Positions 1-8,512 of a DNA stretch of 64,000 bases are shown here, piece by piece; positions within the stretch are counted from its first letter, which is position 1, and each line of letters opens with the position of its first letter. Below the pieces are notes generated by a model. The model saw only the letters and a list, made by a program, of their open reading frames with translations, was not told where the DNA came from and did not search any database. The position numbers and the translations under genes were made by a program. Origin of the DNA: Rhizobium phaseoli (GTDB taxonomy: Bacteria; Pseudomonadota; Alphaproteobacteria; Rhizobiales; Rhizobiaceae); assembly GCF_003985125.1 (NCBI RefSeq), contig NZ_ML133576.1:94597-158596 (forward strand). The letters run 5' to 3'.

Positions 1-227
1 CGCAGGCGCAGATGGTCGGCTTCATGTCGACCATGTTCCACGAATTCATGCTGAAGAACCAGATGGTCAAATCGACGGCGATTTCGGATGCCGGCATTAC
101 CAAGCAGACCCTTTACGAGGTCGAGCGCTCCTCGATGAACCGGGGAACCTATGACCGGGCGATCGAGGCGATGGACGCCGTCAATGCCGAGATCGCCGGC
201 CTCATTCACCAAGCATGGGGACGGTGA
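1..227 (+). CDS. repA: RepA, plasmid partitioning ATPase (C-terminal end only)
   Basis: Only the last 74 or so codons are present; the reading frame is open from the left edge and ends with TGA at 225-227. The C-terminus, ending AEIAGLIHQAWGR, has the look of RepA proteins of alphaproteobacterial repABC operons, and repB and repC follow in the standard order. RepA is a ParA-type Walker ATPase that segregates the plasmid with RepB and represses the repABC promoter. The ATPase motifs and the operon promoter lie outside the window, so neither can be checked. Family is clear from context; the fragment alone would be weak evidence. Confidence 0.9.
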   Translation, partial: QAQMVGFMSTMFHEFMLKNQMVKSTAISDAGITKQTLYEVERSSMNRGTYDRAIEAMDAVNAEIAGLIHQAWGR

Positions 228-228
228 G

Positions 229-244
229 TTTGTCGGCTGACAAA
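229..244. promoter_or_regulatory. Probable RepB-binding site (parS-like palindrome) between repA and repB
   Basis: TTTGTCGGCTGACAAA is a near-perfect 16-bp palindrome starting two bases after the repA stop. Its TTGTC....GACAA core resembles RepB-binding sites described between repA and repB in Agrobacterium Ti plasmids, and the same core recurs in the palindromes at 28-30.6 kb. Binding by RepB is inferred. Confidence 0.6.
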
Positions 245-296
245 TTCGCCGTTTCCTTGAAGCAAATCAATGGAATGCCCGCAATCGGAGAAAGTC

Positions 297-1271
297 ATGG
301 CACGAAAGAACCTGCTTGAGGGGCTGGCCGAAATGCCTGACGAGAGCGCCGGCGCGCCGAACTATCCGATGCGCGGGGCCGGCCGCTCGCTCGTCCGCTC
401 GCTGGATGAGCTTGCCAAGCAGGCGGAAAAATTCCTCGAAGGCGAGGCGGTAGTCGATCTCGACCCTGACACCGTCGAGGTCTCCTTTGTCAAGGACCGG
501 CTGTCGGAGGACGACGAGGCGTTCCGCGCGCTGGTCGAGGCGATCCGCGTACGCGGACAGGACACGCCCATTCTCGTGCGTCCCCATGGGACGATCGACG
601 GACGCTATCAGGTGGTCTTCGGCCACCGGCGCCTGCGCGCCGCCCGCGAGCTCGGCCGCAATGTCCGCGCCGTCGTCAAGGCGATCGACGACCGCACCCA
701 TGTCATCGCTCAGGGCCAGGAAAATTCGGCCCGCGCCGACCTCACCTTCATCGAGCGGGCGCTCTTTGCCCGGCGGCTGGAGGAGCTCGGCTATGACCGG
801 GAGGTGATCTCGACGGCGCTCGCCGCCAATGCGGCTTCGGTCTCGAAGATGATATCGGTGATGGAGCGGCTGCCGCAGGAAGTCGTCCAGGCGATCGGCC
901 CGGCGCCCGGCGTCGGGCGCGAGCGCTGGGTGGAACTGTCGCTGCTCGCCGGCAAATCGGCCAATGCCGCAAGTGTCGCCAAGGTCCTCGAAGGCGACAA
1001 CTTTCATCAGTTACCTTCCGACAAACGTTTCGAAGCGCTCTATGCGGCGCTGAACAAAAGCGCGCGGCCGGTGAAGAAAACAGCGGCCGCCAGGAAGGTG
1101 ACATGGCAGCCGCTTGATAAGGCTGTCCACGCGGAAATGAGGAATGACGGCAAGGCGTTCTCGCTCTCGATGAAGGCGAAAAATGCCGGCCGTTTCGGTG
1201 AATTTCTCTCCGGCAGGCTGGATGCGCTCTATGAGCAATTCCTCGCCGAGGAGGGCAAACAAGGAGACTGA
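297..1271 (+). CDS. repB: RepB, ParB-like plasmid partitioning protein
   Basis: 324 aa, usual RepB length. It is the centromere-binding partner of RepA in plasmid segregation. A ParB/RepB nuclease-like N-terminal domain occupies about residues 50-140 and contains the conserved GHRR motif (VFGHRRLRAARELG); a helix-turn-helix DNA-binding region follows at about 140-200. ATG 297 is chosen over the in-frame upstream start at 270 because GGAG at 287-290 is correctly spaced. It sits 69 bp after repA, in the same operon, with a probable RepB site in the gap. Its likely targets are that site and the four palindromes near 28-30.6 kb. Confidence 0.95.
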   Translation: MARKNLLEGLAEMPDESAGAPNYPMRGAGRSLVRSLDELAKQAEKFLEGEAVVDLDPDTVEVSFVKDRLSEDDEAFRALVEAIRVRGQDTPILVRPHGTIDGRYQVVFGHRRLRAARELGRNVRAVVKAIDDRTHVIAQGQENSARADLTFIERALFARRLEELGYDREVISTALAANAASVSKMISVMERLPQEVVQAIGPAPGVGRERWVELSLLAGKSANAASVAKVLEGDNFHQLPSDKRFEALYAALNKSARPVKKTAAARKVTWQPLDKAVHAEMRNDGKAFSLSMKAKNAGRFGEFLSGRLDALYEQFLAEEGKQGD

Positions 1272-1279
1272 AACCGCAA

Positions 1280-1336
1280 AAGAAAAAGGCCCCCAAACGA
1301 ACGAGTCGTGGAAGCCCTTCTCACATCCTTAAGCAA
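1280..1336 (-). ncRNA. ctRNA, antisense incompatibility RNA of the repB-repC gap
   Basis: repABC plasmids encode a short antisense RNA between repB and repC that limits repC expression. Here the minus strand shows TTGACG (1365-1370), a 17-bp spacer and GATTCT (1342-1347), predicting a start near 1335. The transcript runs left into a GC-rich stem (arms within 1288-1316) followed by a U-rich tail (1279-1287), a rho-independent terminator. The implied RNA is about 55 nt, matching known ctRNAs. Promoter and terminator are visible; the RNA itself is inferred from the family. Confidence 0.85.
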
Positions 1337-1391
1337 GACAGAGAATCGCATTTTCACGAATCCCCGTCAAGAGTCCTGAAGCGCGCACCCC

Positions 1392-1407
1392 GTGTCTTTT
1401 CAGACGC
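1392..1407 (+). promoter_or_regulatory. Hairpin in repC leader
   Basis: GTGTCT-TTTC-AGACGC forms a 6-bp stem (one G-U pair) about 80 nt upstream of the repC start, with further GC pairing possible outside it. In repABC plasmids a leader structure near this position helps the ctRNA block or attenuate repC expression. That role is inferred. Confidence 0.5.
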
Positions 1408-1484
1408 GCAAATGACGCTGCAGCACTTTTCCCTCGCATCGTTTCGGTGAGCGGACTTCTTTTGCCTGAACAGAGGTGAAGGAA

Positions 1485-2723
1485 ATGGAGAGTGAATCTG
1501 TGACGACGCCCTTCGGGCGGCGGCCGATGACGCTTGCCTTTTTCCGATCCGTCTGCGAAGCCCGGGCAGGGCTCGGCGTGACCGACCGGGCGCTCACCGT
1601 GCTCGATTCGCTGCTGAGCTTCTATCCCGAGGACGAGCTCTCCAGTGAGAAAGGGCTGGTGGTCTTTCCCTCGAATGCGCAGCTTTCGCTTCGGGCACGC
1701 GGCATGGCCGCCGCCACGCTGCGCCGGCATCTCGCCTTGCTCGTCGAGGCCGGCCTCATCTCCCGCAAGGACAGCCCGAACGGCAAGCGTTATGTCCGCC
1801 GCGGCCGGGATGGCGTGATCGAAGAGGCCTATGGCTTCAGCCTCGCCCCGCTGCTGGCCCGCGCCTCGGAGATCGAGGTGATGGCGGCTCGGATCGCCGC
1901 CGACCGGCAGATGCTGCGCGCGATGAAGGAGCGGCTGACCATCTGCCGGCGCGACATTGCCAAGCTTCTTGCCGCCGCGGCCGCGGAAGCCGTTCCGGGC
2001 GATTGGGAGCACGTAACTTCAATGTTCCAGACGATCCTGCAGGGTATCCCGAGGGCCGCGACCATCGAAAGCCTCAGGCCGATCCTCGAAGACCTCGAGG
2101 CGACCCGCGAAGACATCGCCAACCTGCTGGATCTTCATGAGAAAATGCGGATAGCGAGCACCAGTGAATCCCAGATTGAGCGTCACATACAGGATTCCCA
2201 CACCGAATCTATATCTGAATCTGAACCGAGCTTTGAAACGCGGCAGAGGCAAGCGGCGGGGCAGCCTGACTGGCTTTTGCGATCGGCAACGAAGCCGCAG
2301 AAAGACGGGCTGCGAGCGCAAACAAACCACCGGGAGGAATCGCGCTTCGCCGTTGGGCCGAGGGCAGGGGAACTGACATCCTTCCCCCTCGCCACTGTTC
2401 TCCTGGCCTGCCCCGACATCGCCGACTATGGCCCGGGTGGGGTGATAGGCAGCTGGCGGGATCTGCTGACAGCCGCCATCGTGGTGCGCTCGATGCTCGC
2501 CGTCAGTCCGTCCGCCTATGAGGCGGCGTCACGCGTGATGGGGCCGGAAAGCGCCGCCATCGTCATGGCCTGCATCCTGCAAAGGGGAGAGTGCATCAAC
2601 TCCGCCGGAGGCTATCTCAGGCACCTGACGCGGCGCGCCGAACGGGGTGAATTTGCACTCGGCTCGATGCTGATGGCCCTGCTGCGTGTAAAAATCCCGG
2701 CTGTCGGCCGGGCCGGGAGCTAA
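1485..2723 (+). CDS. repC: RepC, replication initiator
   Basis: 412 aa, typical of RepC initiators of alphaproteobacterial repABC plasmids. It binds the origin, which in this family lies inside repC itself. The N-terminal half (TPFGRRPMTLAF, then a winged-helix-like segment ending LISRKDSPNGKRYVRRGR) is the conserved DNA-binding part. The middle of the gene (about 2180-2240) is clearly richer in A and T than its surroundings, as expected for the origin. ATG 1485 is preferred over GTG 1476 because GAGGTG (1474-1479) is well spaced for it. Only 11 bp separate its stop from the convergent chemoreceptor gene, so no downstream incompatibility or parS region of the p42d kind is present. Confidence 0.95.
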   Translation: MESESVTTPFGRRPMTLAFFRSVCEARAGLGVTDRALTVLDSLLSFYPEDELSSEKGLVVFPSNAQLSLRARGMAAATLRRHLALLVEAGLISRKDSPNGKRYVRRGRDGVIEEAYGFSLAPLLARASEIEVMAARIAADRQMLRAMKERLTICRRDIAKLLAAAAAEAVPGDWEHVTSMFQTILQGIPRAATIESLRPILEDLEATREDIANLLDLHEKMRIASTSESQIERHIQDSHTESISESEPSFETRQRQAAGQPDWLLRSATKPQKDGLRAQTNHREESRFAVGPRAGELTSFPLATVLLACPDIADYGPGGVIGSWRDLLTAAIVVRSMLAVSPSAYEAASRVMGPESAAIVMACILQRGECINSAGGYLRHLTRRAERGEFALGSMLMALLRVKIPAVGRAGS

Positions 2724-2734
2724 TCGTGCTTACC

Positions 2735-4540
2735 TCACGCTGCGTCGCGATAGCTCCGCGTGCCGGACTCTGCCCCGCCCAATTCGAACTGGGTGACCAG
2801 TTCGCGCAGCCGTTCGGCTTCGCTGGCCAGTGTGACGCTGGCGGCGGTTGTTTCCTCCACCATGGCCGCGTTCTGCTGGGTTACCTGGTCGAGTTGGCCC
2901 ATGGCCGAATTGACTTCCGACAGGCTGGTCGCCTGATCGCGCGCCGAGGCGGCGAGCGCTTCCATGCGCTGGTTGATATCGACGATGAAACGGCCGATGT
3001 CGCTAAGCGCCGCGCCGGTGTGGTTGACCAGCTCGACGCCGCTCGCGACCTTGGCGGATGCCCGCCCGATCAGCTCCTTGATCTCCCGGGCGGCCTGGGC
3101 CGAACGCTGGGCAAGCTCGCGCACTTCCTGGGCGACGACGGCAAAACCCTTGCCGGCCTCGCCGGCGCGTGCAGCTTCGACGCCTGCGTTGAGCGCCAGC
3201 AGATTGGTCTGGAAGGCGATCTGGTCGATGACGCCGATGATATTGTTGATCTGCTTGGAGGATTCCTCGATCTGACCCATGGCGTCGACGGTCTGAGCCA
3301 CCACCTTGCCGGATGCCATCGCGCTGCGATTGGCGTTGTCGGCAACGTTGCGCGCCTCTTCGGCGATCGTGAAGGCTTGGCTCACCTTGGCGGTCACGGC
3401 GTCGAGCGCAGCGGCGGTCTCCTCGAGCGTCGCAGCCTGCCGTTCGGTACGGCCGGAAAGTTCGCTGGAACCGTTGTTGATCTCGCGAGTGCCCGAATTG
3501 ATGATCGACACGCTTTTTGAAACCGAAAGCAGCGTGCCGCCGAGCTGCTCCACCGATGCGTTGAAGTCGTGCCGCAGCGGCTCGAATTCCGGCGCGAACC
3601 GATCCGAGAGCTGGAAGGCGAGATCGCCCTCGGCGAGACGTTTCAGGCCGGCGGCGAGGCCCGAGGTCGCAGTCTTCAGCCGTGCTGCAGCGCTGCGCTC
3701 CGCCTGCTCCTGGTCGGCCAGCCGGTTTGCTTCGGCCAGACGCCGGTTTTCCTCGGCCTGGCTTTCCAGCCGGATCCGGGCGATGGCGTTCTGGCGGAAG
3801 ATTTCGACGGAGCCCGCCATCAGCCCGATTTCGTCGCCGCGCCCGGCATAGGGGATCGCCTTATCAGTCTCGCCCGCGGCCAGTTCCTGCATGGATCGGG
3901 TGATGCGCTGGATCGGACGCGACACATGCCGGGCGATGGCAATGAGAATGCCGAGGCCGATGATGGCGGCAAGACCCGCGAGCGCCAGTTCGGCTTCGAT
4001 CTTCGATTCCAGGGCCTTGCCCGCTTCGGCGACGCTTTCGGTCGCGATCCTGTCGACGATACTGTTGACGGTTGTGATGCCGGTCATGATCGCCTGCTGC
4101 GAGCGCGCCAGCTTCTCGGCCGTCGGGACTTGGTCTGCCTGCTGCAGGCCGAGGCTCACCTTGACGTCCGTTTCCCAGGCGCCATGCGCCTCGCGAAGCG
4201 AGCGCACCCCCTCGGTCAGCGACATTGCGAGATCAACGCGCCCAAGTTCATCGAGCGATTGCGAAAGTGCGCCATTTCTTTCCTCGAACGCTGCCTTGAC
4301 CTCGGCTGCCGGCACGAAATTCGTCATCGATAGTACCCGGTCGACCACCGATGTCGCCTGCCGGAACTGTTGTTCGATATGGGCCGACGCCAACTTGGCG
4401 TTCACAGCCTCCTGCACCACAGCGGCGACCCGGGCCTGGCCGGTGATAGCCTGGTTGCCGATCAGGAGGGCGCTGCCGAAGCCGACGACGATTGTCGCCA
4501 CCATGGGGAAGAGTATCTGCATGCGTATGGAGAGTGTCAT
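2735..4540 (-). CDS. Methyl-accepting chemotaxis protein
   Basis: 601 aa membrane chemoreceptor. A first membrane helix (about 8-28), a periplasmic helical sensor (about 30-185) and a second helix (about 187-207) lead into a HAMP domain, a second HAMP-like segment near 300-340, and a signalling domain with the hairpin tip motif IDQIAFQTNLLALNAG. It would signal to CheA/CheW and receive methyl groups from CheR; no C-terminal CheR-tether pentapeptide is seen. ATG 4540 is preferred to 4549 because GAGGTG lies only one base before the latter. It follows the cytochrome c peroxidase gene almost without a gap, so the two are probably co-transcribed. The ligand is unknown. Confidence 0.93.
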   Translation of the reverse strand: MTLSIRMQILFPMVATIVVGFGSALLIGNQAITGQARVAAVVQEAVNAKLASAHIEQQFRQATSVVDRVLSMTNFVPAAEVKAAFEERNGALSQSLDELGRVDLAMSLTEGVRSLREAHGAWETDVKVSLGLQQADQVPTAEKLARSQQAIMTGITTVNSIVDRIATESVAEAGKALESKIEAELALAGLAAIIGLGILIAIARHVSRPIQRITRSMQELAAGETDKAIPYAGRGDEIGLMAGSVEIFRQNAIARIRLESQAEENRRLAEANRLADQEQAERSAAARLKTATSGLAAGLKRLAEGDLAFQLSDRFAPEFEPLRHDFNASVEQLGGTLLSVSKSVSIINSGTREINNGSSELSGRTERQAATLEETAAALDAVTAKVSQAFTIAEEARNVADNANRSAMASGKVVAQTVDAMGQIEESSKQINNIIGVIDQIAFQTNLLALNAGVEAARAGEAGKGFAVVAQEVRELAQRSAQAAREIKELIGRASAKVASGVELVNHTGAALSDIGRFIVDINQRMEALAASARDQATSLSEVNSAMGQLDQVTQQNAAMVEETTAASVTLASEAERLRELVTQFELGGAESGTRSYRDAA

Positions 4541-4550
4541 GATATGCACC

Positions 4551-5534
4551 TCAGTTTGGCAACGTCGGCAGGGGAATGTCCTGCTTCTCGGCGGTCAGAG
4601 TTCCCAAAAAGGCGATCAGATCATCGCGCTCCTGGTCCGTCAGCAGGAAGGGCATCATGGCGGCATCTTGCGAGGGGCGGCCGACGCCGCCGCTTTCATA
4701 ATGGGCAATCACCTCGTCCATGCTCTTCAGGCTGCCATCGTGCATATAGGGGCCGCGATAGAGCGTGTTTCGCAGTCCCGGCGTCTTGAAAGCATGCTGA
4801 TTGTTCGGACTGCTCGGATCGATCTTGAAGCGGCCCATATCCTCATCCGGCAGGCCGATGTCATGGAACTTGTTGTCAGTGAAATTCCAGCCGGAGTGGC
4901 ACGCGGAACAGCCGGCGCTACCGGTGAAGACCTCGAAGCCGCGCTTGGCGCCGTCGGAGACCGCCTTCTCGTCGCCATCCACCCAGCGGTCGAAGGGCGA
5001 CCAGTTGGAAACCACGGTCCGCTCATAGGTGGCGATCGCCGTCAGGATCGTCTCCCTTGTGATGCCCTTTTCGGGGAAGACCTCGCCAAACCACGCCTTG
5101 TAATCGGGAATGTTCTGCATTTCAGCGACAGCAGTCTCGAGCTTGCCGTTCATCTCGGCGGCTGCGGTGATGGGGCCCGCCGCCTGCTCCTCCAGATTCT
5201 GCGCGCGGCCATCCCAGAAGAAGGGGGACACCCAGGCGACGTTCAGAACCGTCGGTGCCTGCCGGGCGAGCGCGGTATTGGCCGCGCCGATCGGTGTCTT
5301 CACCGGCGTCTCGAAGCCGAAGGAAGGATTATGACAGCTGGCGCAGGTCATGTTCTTGTTGCCGGAAAGCCGGGGATCGAAGAACAACATCTTGCCGAGC
5401 GTCGCGAGTTGCGGCGAATAGGGCGTCACCTTCTCGAAAGGCACCGTCAGCGGCCGCTTGTAGGCGGAAAGATCGGCCGCCGCGGACTGGGCTGCGGCCA
5501 TTGCAAAGAGGGAAGCTGCAACCAGAAAGCGCAT
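4551..5534 (-). CDS. Di-heme cytochrome c peroxidase (CcpA/MauG family)
   Basis: 327 aa with an N-terminal signal peptide (cleavage probably after AAQSAAA), so the protein is periplasmic. Two CxxCH c-type heme motifs are visible at residues 64-68 (CASCH) and 209-213 (CSACH), with the FFDPRLSG segment typical of bacterial di-heme peroxidases. The expected reaction is reduction of H2O2 to water with electrons from cytochrome c. The gene heads an apparent two-gene operon with the chemoreceptor. MauG-type enzymes share this architecture, so the substrate is not certain. Together with katG and oxyR nearby it adds to peroxide defence on this replicon. Confidence 0.88.
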   Translation of the reverse strand: MRFLVAASLFAMAAAQSAAADLSAYKRPLTVPFEKVTPYSPQLATLGKMLFFDPRLSGNKNMTCASCHNPSFGFETPVKTPIGAANTALARQAPTVLNVAWVSPFFWDGRAQNLEEQAAGPITAAAEMNGKLETAVAEMQNIPDYKAWFGEVFPEKGITRETILTAIATYERTVVSNWSPFDRWVDGDEKAVSDGAKRGFEVFTGSAGCSACHSGWNFTDNKFHDIGLPDEDMGRFKIDPSSPNNQHAFKTPGLRNTLYRGPYMHDGSLKSMDEVIAHYESGGVGRPSQDAAMMPFLLTDQERDDLIAFLGTLTAEKQDIPLPTLPN

Positions 5535-5966
5535 CGTTTTAGAACGTCCAGCGAGATTTAATAGCTGGTGCTTAAATTAGAGTAATAGCGTTAAAGCTCT
5601 GTAAAGCGTGAAATAACTGAAGTTATAACTACCTTACGTTGCACAGGAAATAGTCTGACCTGAGAATACACCAGCAGGTTATTCTTCCACTGCATGTCGA
5701 GCGCAATATTCTTCAAGACTTCTGCGTCATGGTTGCTTTGACGACGAGGAGGGCAGCGTCGGCGAGCCCCGCAAAGGCCGCGCCGGCGGCGAAGGTGATG
5801 GCCGGCCCCGCGGCTTCCCACCGGGCGCCCGCCACCACACTGGCAAGCAGAATCCGCCAGGCGCGCCGTCGTCGACCCGTTGCAGCATTCTTATGCGGCA
5901 AACGGCAACCTGCCGTGGAAACGCACCGGTCTGGCGGCAGGAGGAGCAAGACCTACGTCGGTTACC
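5535..5966. other. 432-bp gap with no intact gene
   Basis: The part nearest the peroxidase gene (5535-5650) is AT-rich and probably holds its promoter. The rest holds only a decayed transporter end (listed separately). No RNA gene or clear operator is seen. Confidence 0.5.
5713..5870 (-). pseudogene. Remnant of an MFS transporter C-terminus
   Basis: The minus-strand frame ending at 5713 reads ILLASVVAGARWEAAGPAIT followed by a small-residue hydrophobic helix and a short charged tail. This resembles the last two membrane helices of major facilitator transporters (the AG.W...GPA.TF.AGA pattern). Nothing upstream continues the transporter, and the longer frame that contains it begins with Arg-rich nonsense. 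I read it as a 3' fragment left by deletion. A chance hydrophobic frame cannot be excluded. Confidence 0.35.
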
Positions 5967-6440
5967 CTATTGGACGGCGTTTCTTTTGCGGAGGAGGGCG
6001 GCGCGGATCTGCTCGTTCTTGCTGATGACGGGAGGAGGGACCGGCGCCACCTCCTCGGGCGGCTCGGACTTGTGGGCGGTCTGCTTCAGGCTCAGGAAGC
6101 GCTTCTGCGCGACCAGCCTGTCCTCCTGCGACAGCGCTTCAACGGGTTCGCCCTCGAGATTATGGCGCATGGAATCGGGTTGGGCGCTTGCGAAATAATA
6201 GCGCCGACAGTGGACATAGGCAGCGGTCGCGCGCCGGAGCGCCGTCACGCCGGCATCAGGCTTTAAGAGCGGGCGCAGCTCGTTGAACAGGCCGACGACG
6301 AAGGGGAGGACGGGATCACCGGGCTTGGCCGGAAGCACGCCGACCGGCCGGATCAACAGCGAGTTGATCGCGTTTGCCTTCTCAACATCGAGCTCGGTCG
6401 CCGCTATCGGCCCGCGGCTGATCTTCCAGGGTTTGTTCAT
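5967..6440 (-). CDS. ProQ/FinO-family RNA-binding protein
   Basis: 157 aa. Residues about 45-120 match the ProQ/FinO fold: a helical segment (PFVVGLFNELRPLL), then LRRATAAYVHCRRYYFA and a turn with a Leu-Glu-Gly-Glu-Pro stretch (compare LDG.P in ProQ), followed by an acidic helix. The tail is proline-rich and then basic (IRAALLRKRNAVQ). Family members are RNA chaperones that stabilise or anneal small RNAs; plasmid FinO proteins protect antisense RNAs. The start at 6440 has GGAGT seven bases upstream; longer in-frame starts lack support. It is monocistronic, divergent from panC. Whether it acts on the ctRNA of this plasmid is only a hypothesis. Confidence 0.8.
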   Translation of the reverse strand: MNKPWKISRGPIAATELDVEKANAINSLLIRPVGVLPAKPGDPVLPFVVGLFNELRPLLKPDAGVTALRRATAAYVHCRRYYFASAQPDSMRHNLEGEPVEALSQEDRLVAQKRFLSLKQTAHKSEPPEEVAPVPPPVISKNEQIRAALLRKRNAVQ

Positions 6441-6694
6441 GTAAACTCCATAACGGCCGACTGTGATGGTATCTTGAAGGAGGGGGGGTAGATAGAGGCG
6501 CAGTTCGCAAATTGCTAGCCCCGCGCTAGCCGTGCGGCGAGCCGGGTATGAGATTCGATTTCCGAGTTGACTGGGCCAGCCTGATCCGCCGGCCATGCAT
6601 CTAATCGTTTTTTGTCAGGAAGTGCATTGACCTCTGGCTTCGATTACATTTCTTATCCGCGCCCAAGAAGAATGACCGGCCGCGGGGAGGATGC

Positions 6695-7612
6695 ATGCGG
6701 GTTTTCTCGAATATTGAAGAGCTGCGCCACACGCTCGACGCGCTGAAGCGGCAGGGGCGCACCGTCGGCCTCGTGCCGACCATGGGTTATCTCCATGCCG
6801 GGCACATGCAGCTCGTCACGCGCGCCCGGGCCGAAAACGACATTGTCGTCGTCTCGATCTTCGTCAATCCGCTGCAATTCGGGCCGGCCGAAGACCTCGG
6901 CAAATATCCGCGCGATCTCGAACGCGATGGCGCCATGCTCAAGCAGGCCGGCGTCAACTTCCTCTTCGCGCCCGGCGTCGAGGACATGTATCCTCGCCCT
7001 ATGGAGACGGTGGTCGACGTTCCCGATCTCGGCCGCGAGCTCGAAGGCGCAGTCCGGCCCGGCCATTTCGCCGGTGTCGCCACCGTCGTTTCTAAGCTGT
7101 TCAACATCGTCCAGCCGCAGACCGCCTATTTCGGAGAGAAGGACTACCAGCAGGTCGTCATCATCAAGCGCATGGTGGAGGATCTCGCCGTGCCGGTGCG
7201 GGTGATTGCGGTTCCGACGGTGCGCGACAGCGACGGCCTCGCTCTGTCGTCGCGCAATGTCTATCTCAGCCCCGACGAACGTCGCGCGGCGGTGATCGTT
7301 CCTCAGACGCTCGATGAGGCCGAGCGCCTGGTCTCCGAGGGTCTCACCGATGCCGGGGAGCTCGAGAAAAAGCTCACCGCCTTCATCGGCCGGCAGCCCC
7401 TGGCAAAGGCGGAAGTTGTCGCCGTCCGGGATGCTTCGACGCTCGCGCCGGTCGCTAGGATCGAAGACCCCATCGTCGTGGCGCTCTTCATCAGCATCGG
7501 CACGACGCGGCTTCTCGACAATCGGGTGATCCGTAGCCAAAGCGCCGGGGACAATAACATCGTCCGGAACAACCGCATGACCGGGCAGTCCGGAAAGGGA
7601 GTGACGAAATGA
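6695..7612 (+). CDS. panC: Pantothenate synthetase
   Basis: 305 aa. It condenses pantoate with beta-alanine using ATP to give pantothenate, the vitamin B5 precursor of coenzyme A, in the cytoplasm. The nucleotidyltransferase HxGH motif is HAGH at residues 34-37 and the KMSKS-like loop is in LSSRNVYLS (about 186-194). The start has GGGGAGG at 6684-6690. The C-terminal 20 residues or so extend past the usual family end. The stop overlaps the panB start, so the two are translationally coupled. The panCB pair is on plasmid p42f in R. etli, by established knowledge. Confidence 0.96.
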   Translation: MRVFSNIEELRHTLDALKRQGRTVGLVPTMGYLHAGHMQLVTRARAENDIVVVSIFVNPLQFGPAEDLGKYPRDLERDGAMLKQAGVNFLFAPGVEDMYPRPMETVVDVPDLGRELEGAVRPGHFAGVATVVSKLFNIVQPQTAYFGEKDYQQVVIIKRMVEDLAVPVRVIAVPTVRDSDGLALSSRNVYLSPDERRAAVIVPQTLDEAERLVSEGLTDAGELEKKLTAFIGRQPLAKAEVVAVRDASTLAPVARIEDPIVVALFISIGTTRLLDNRVIRSQSAGDNNIVRNNRMTGQSGKGVTK

Positions 7613-8430
7613 GCGCCACCGGAACCCAGAAGCGCCTGACGCCAGCCCGCATCTCGGCCATGAAGGGCGGCAAACCGATTGTCTGCCTGACGGCCTACAC
7701 CACGCCGATTGCACGGCTGCTCGATGAGCATTGCGACCTGCTGCTGGTCGGGGATTCGCTCGGCATGGTGCTCTACGGCATGGAGACCACCATCGGCGTC
7801 ACGCTCGATATGATGATCGCCCACGGCAGGGCTGTGATGCGCGGCGTCGCCAAGGCCTGCGTCGTCGTCGACATGCCGTTCGGCAGTTACCAGGAATCGA
7901 AAGAGGTTGCATTCCGCAACGCCGTGCGCATCCTGCAGGAGACCGGCTGCGACGCCGTCAAGCTGGAAGGCGGGGAGGAGATGGCCGAGACCATCGGCTT
8001 CCTGACGAAGCGCGGGATACCGGTCATGGGGCATATCGGGCTGATGCCGCAGCAGGTCCAGACCGCCGGGGGCTATCGTTCCGTCGGGCACTCCGAACAC
8101 GAGACCTCGAAGATCCGGCGCGACGCACATGCCATCGGCGGCTCGGGAGCTTTTGCCGTCGTCGTCGAAGGCACGGTGGAACCGCTTGCGCGCGAGGTGA
8201 CTTCAGCCATACACATACCGACCATCGGCATCGGCGCCTCGGCCGCGTGCGACGGCCAGGTTCTGGTCTGCGACGACATTCTCGGGCTCTTCAACGATTT
8301 CAAGCCTCGTTTCGTCAAGCGTTACGACGATCTTGGCAAGAGGGTCGCGGATGCCGCCGCCGCCTATGCCGACGAGGTGCGCGCGCGGAAGTTCCCCACA
8401 GCCGACCATACCTTCAAGCGAAGGCCGTAA
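7609..8430 (+). CDS. panB: 3-methyl-2-oxobutanoate hydroxymethyltransferase
   Basis: 273 aa, standard length. It transfers a hydroxymethyl group from 5,10-methylene-tetrahydrofolate to alpha-ketoisovalerate, giving ketopantoate, the first committed step of pantothenate synthesis. Conserved segments LTAYTTPIARLLDEH, LLVGDSLGMVLYG, VDMPFGSYQ, KLEGG and GHIGLMPQQV are all present, as is the metal- and substrate-binding Asp in the VGDS motif. It overlaps panC by four bases (ATGA). The ketopantoate reductase (panE) needed between these two steps is not in the window. Confidence 0.96.
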   Translation: MSATGTQKRLTPARISAMKGGKPIVCLTAYTTPIARLLDEHCDLLLVGDSLGMVLYGMETTIGVTLDMMIAHGRAVMRGVAKACVVVDMPFGSYQESKEVAFRNAVRILQETGCDAVKLEGGEEMAETIGFLTKRGIPVMGHIGLMPQQVQTAGGYRSVGHSEHETSKIRRDAHAIGGSGAFAVVVEGTVEPLAREVTSAIHIPTIGIGASAACDGQVLVCDDILGLFNDFKPRFVKRYDDLGKRVADAAAAYADEVRARKFPTADHTFKRRP

Positions 8431-8512
8431 CGCGAAGGCGCTGGCACTTATCGATCCTCAACCTTCCCCACAAAGGCAAGTGTTGGGCACCGACTGCGAC
8501 AGCCGTCGTTCG

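Noticed and set aside
3891..5561. 556-codon plus-strand frame across the chemoreceptor and peroxidase genes
   Set aside because: Spans two well-supported opposite-strand genes and is low-complexity; a shadow.
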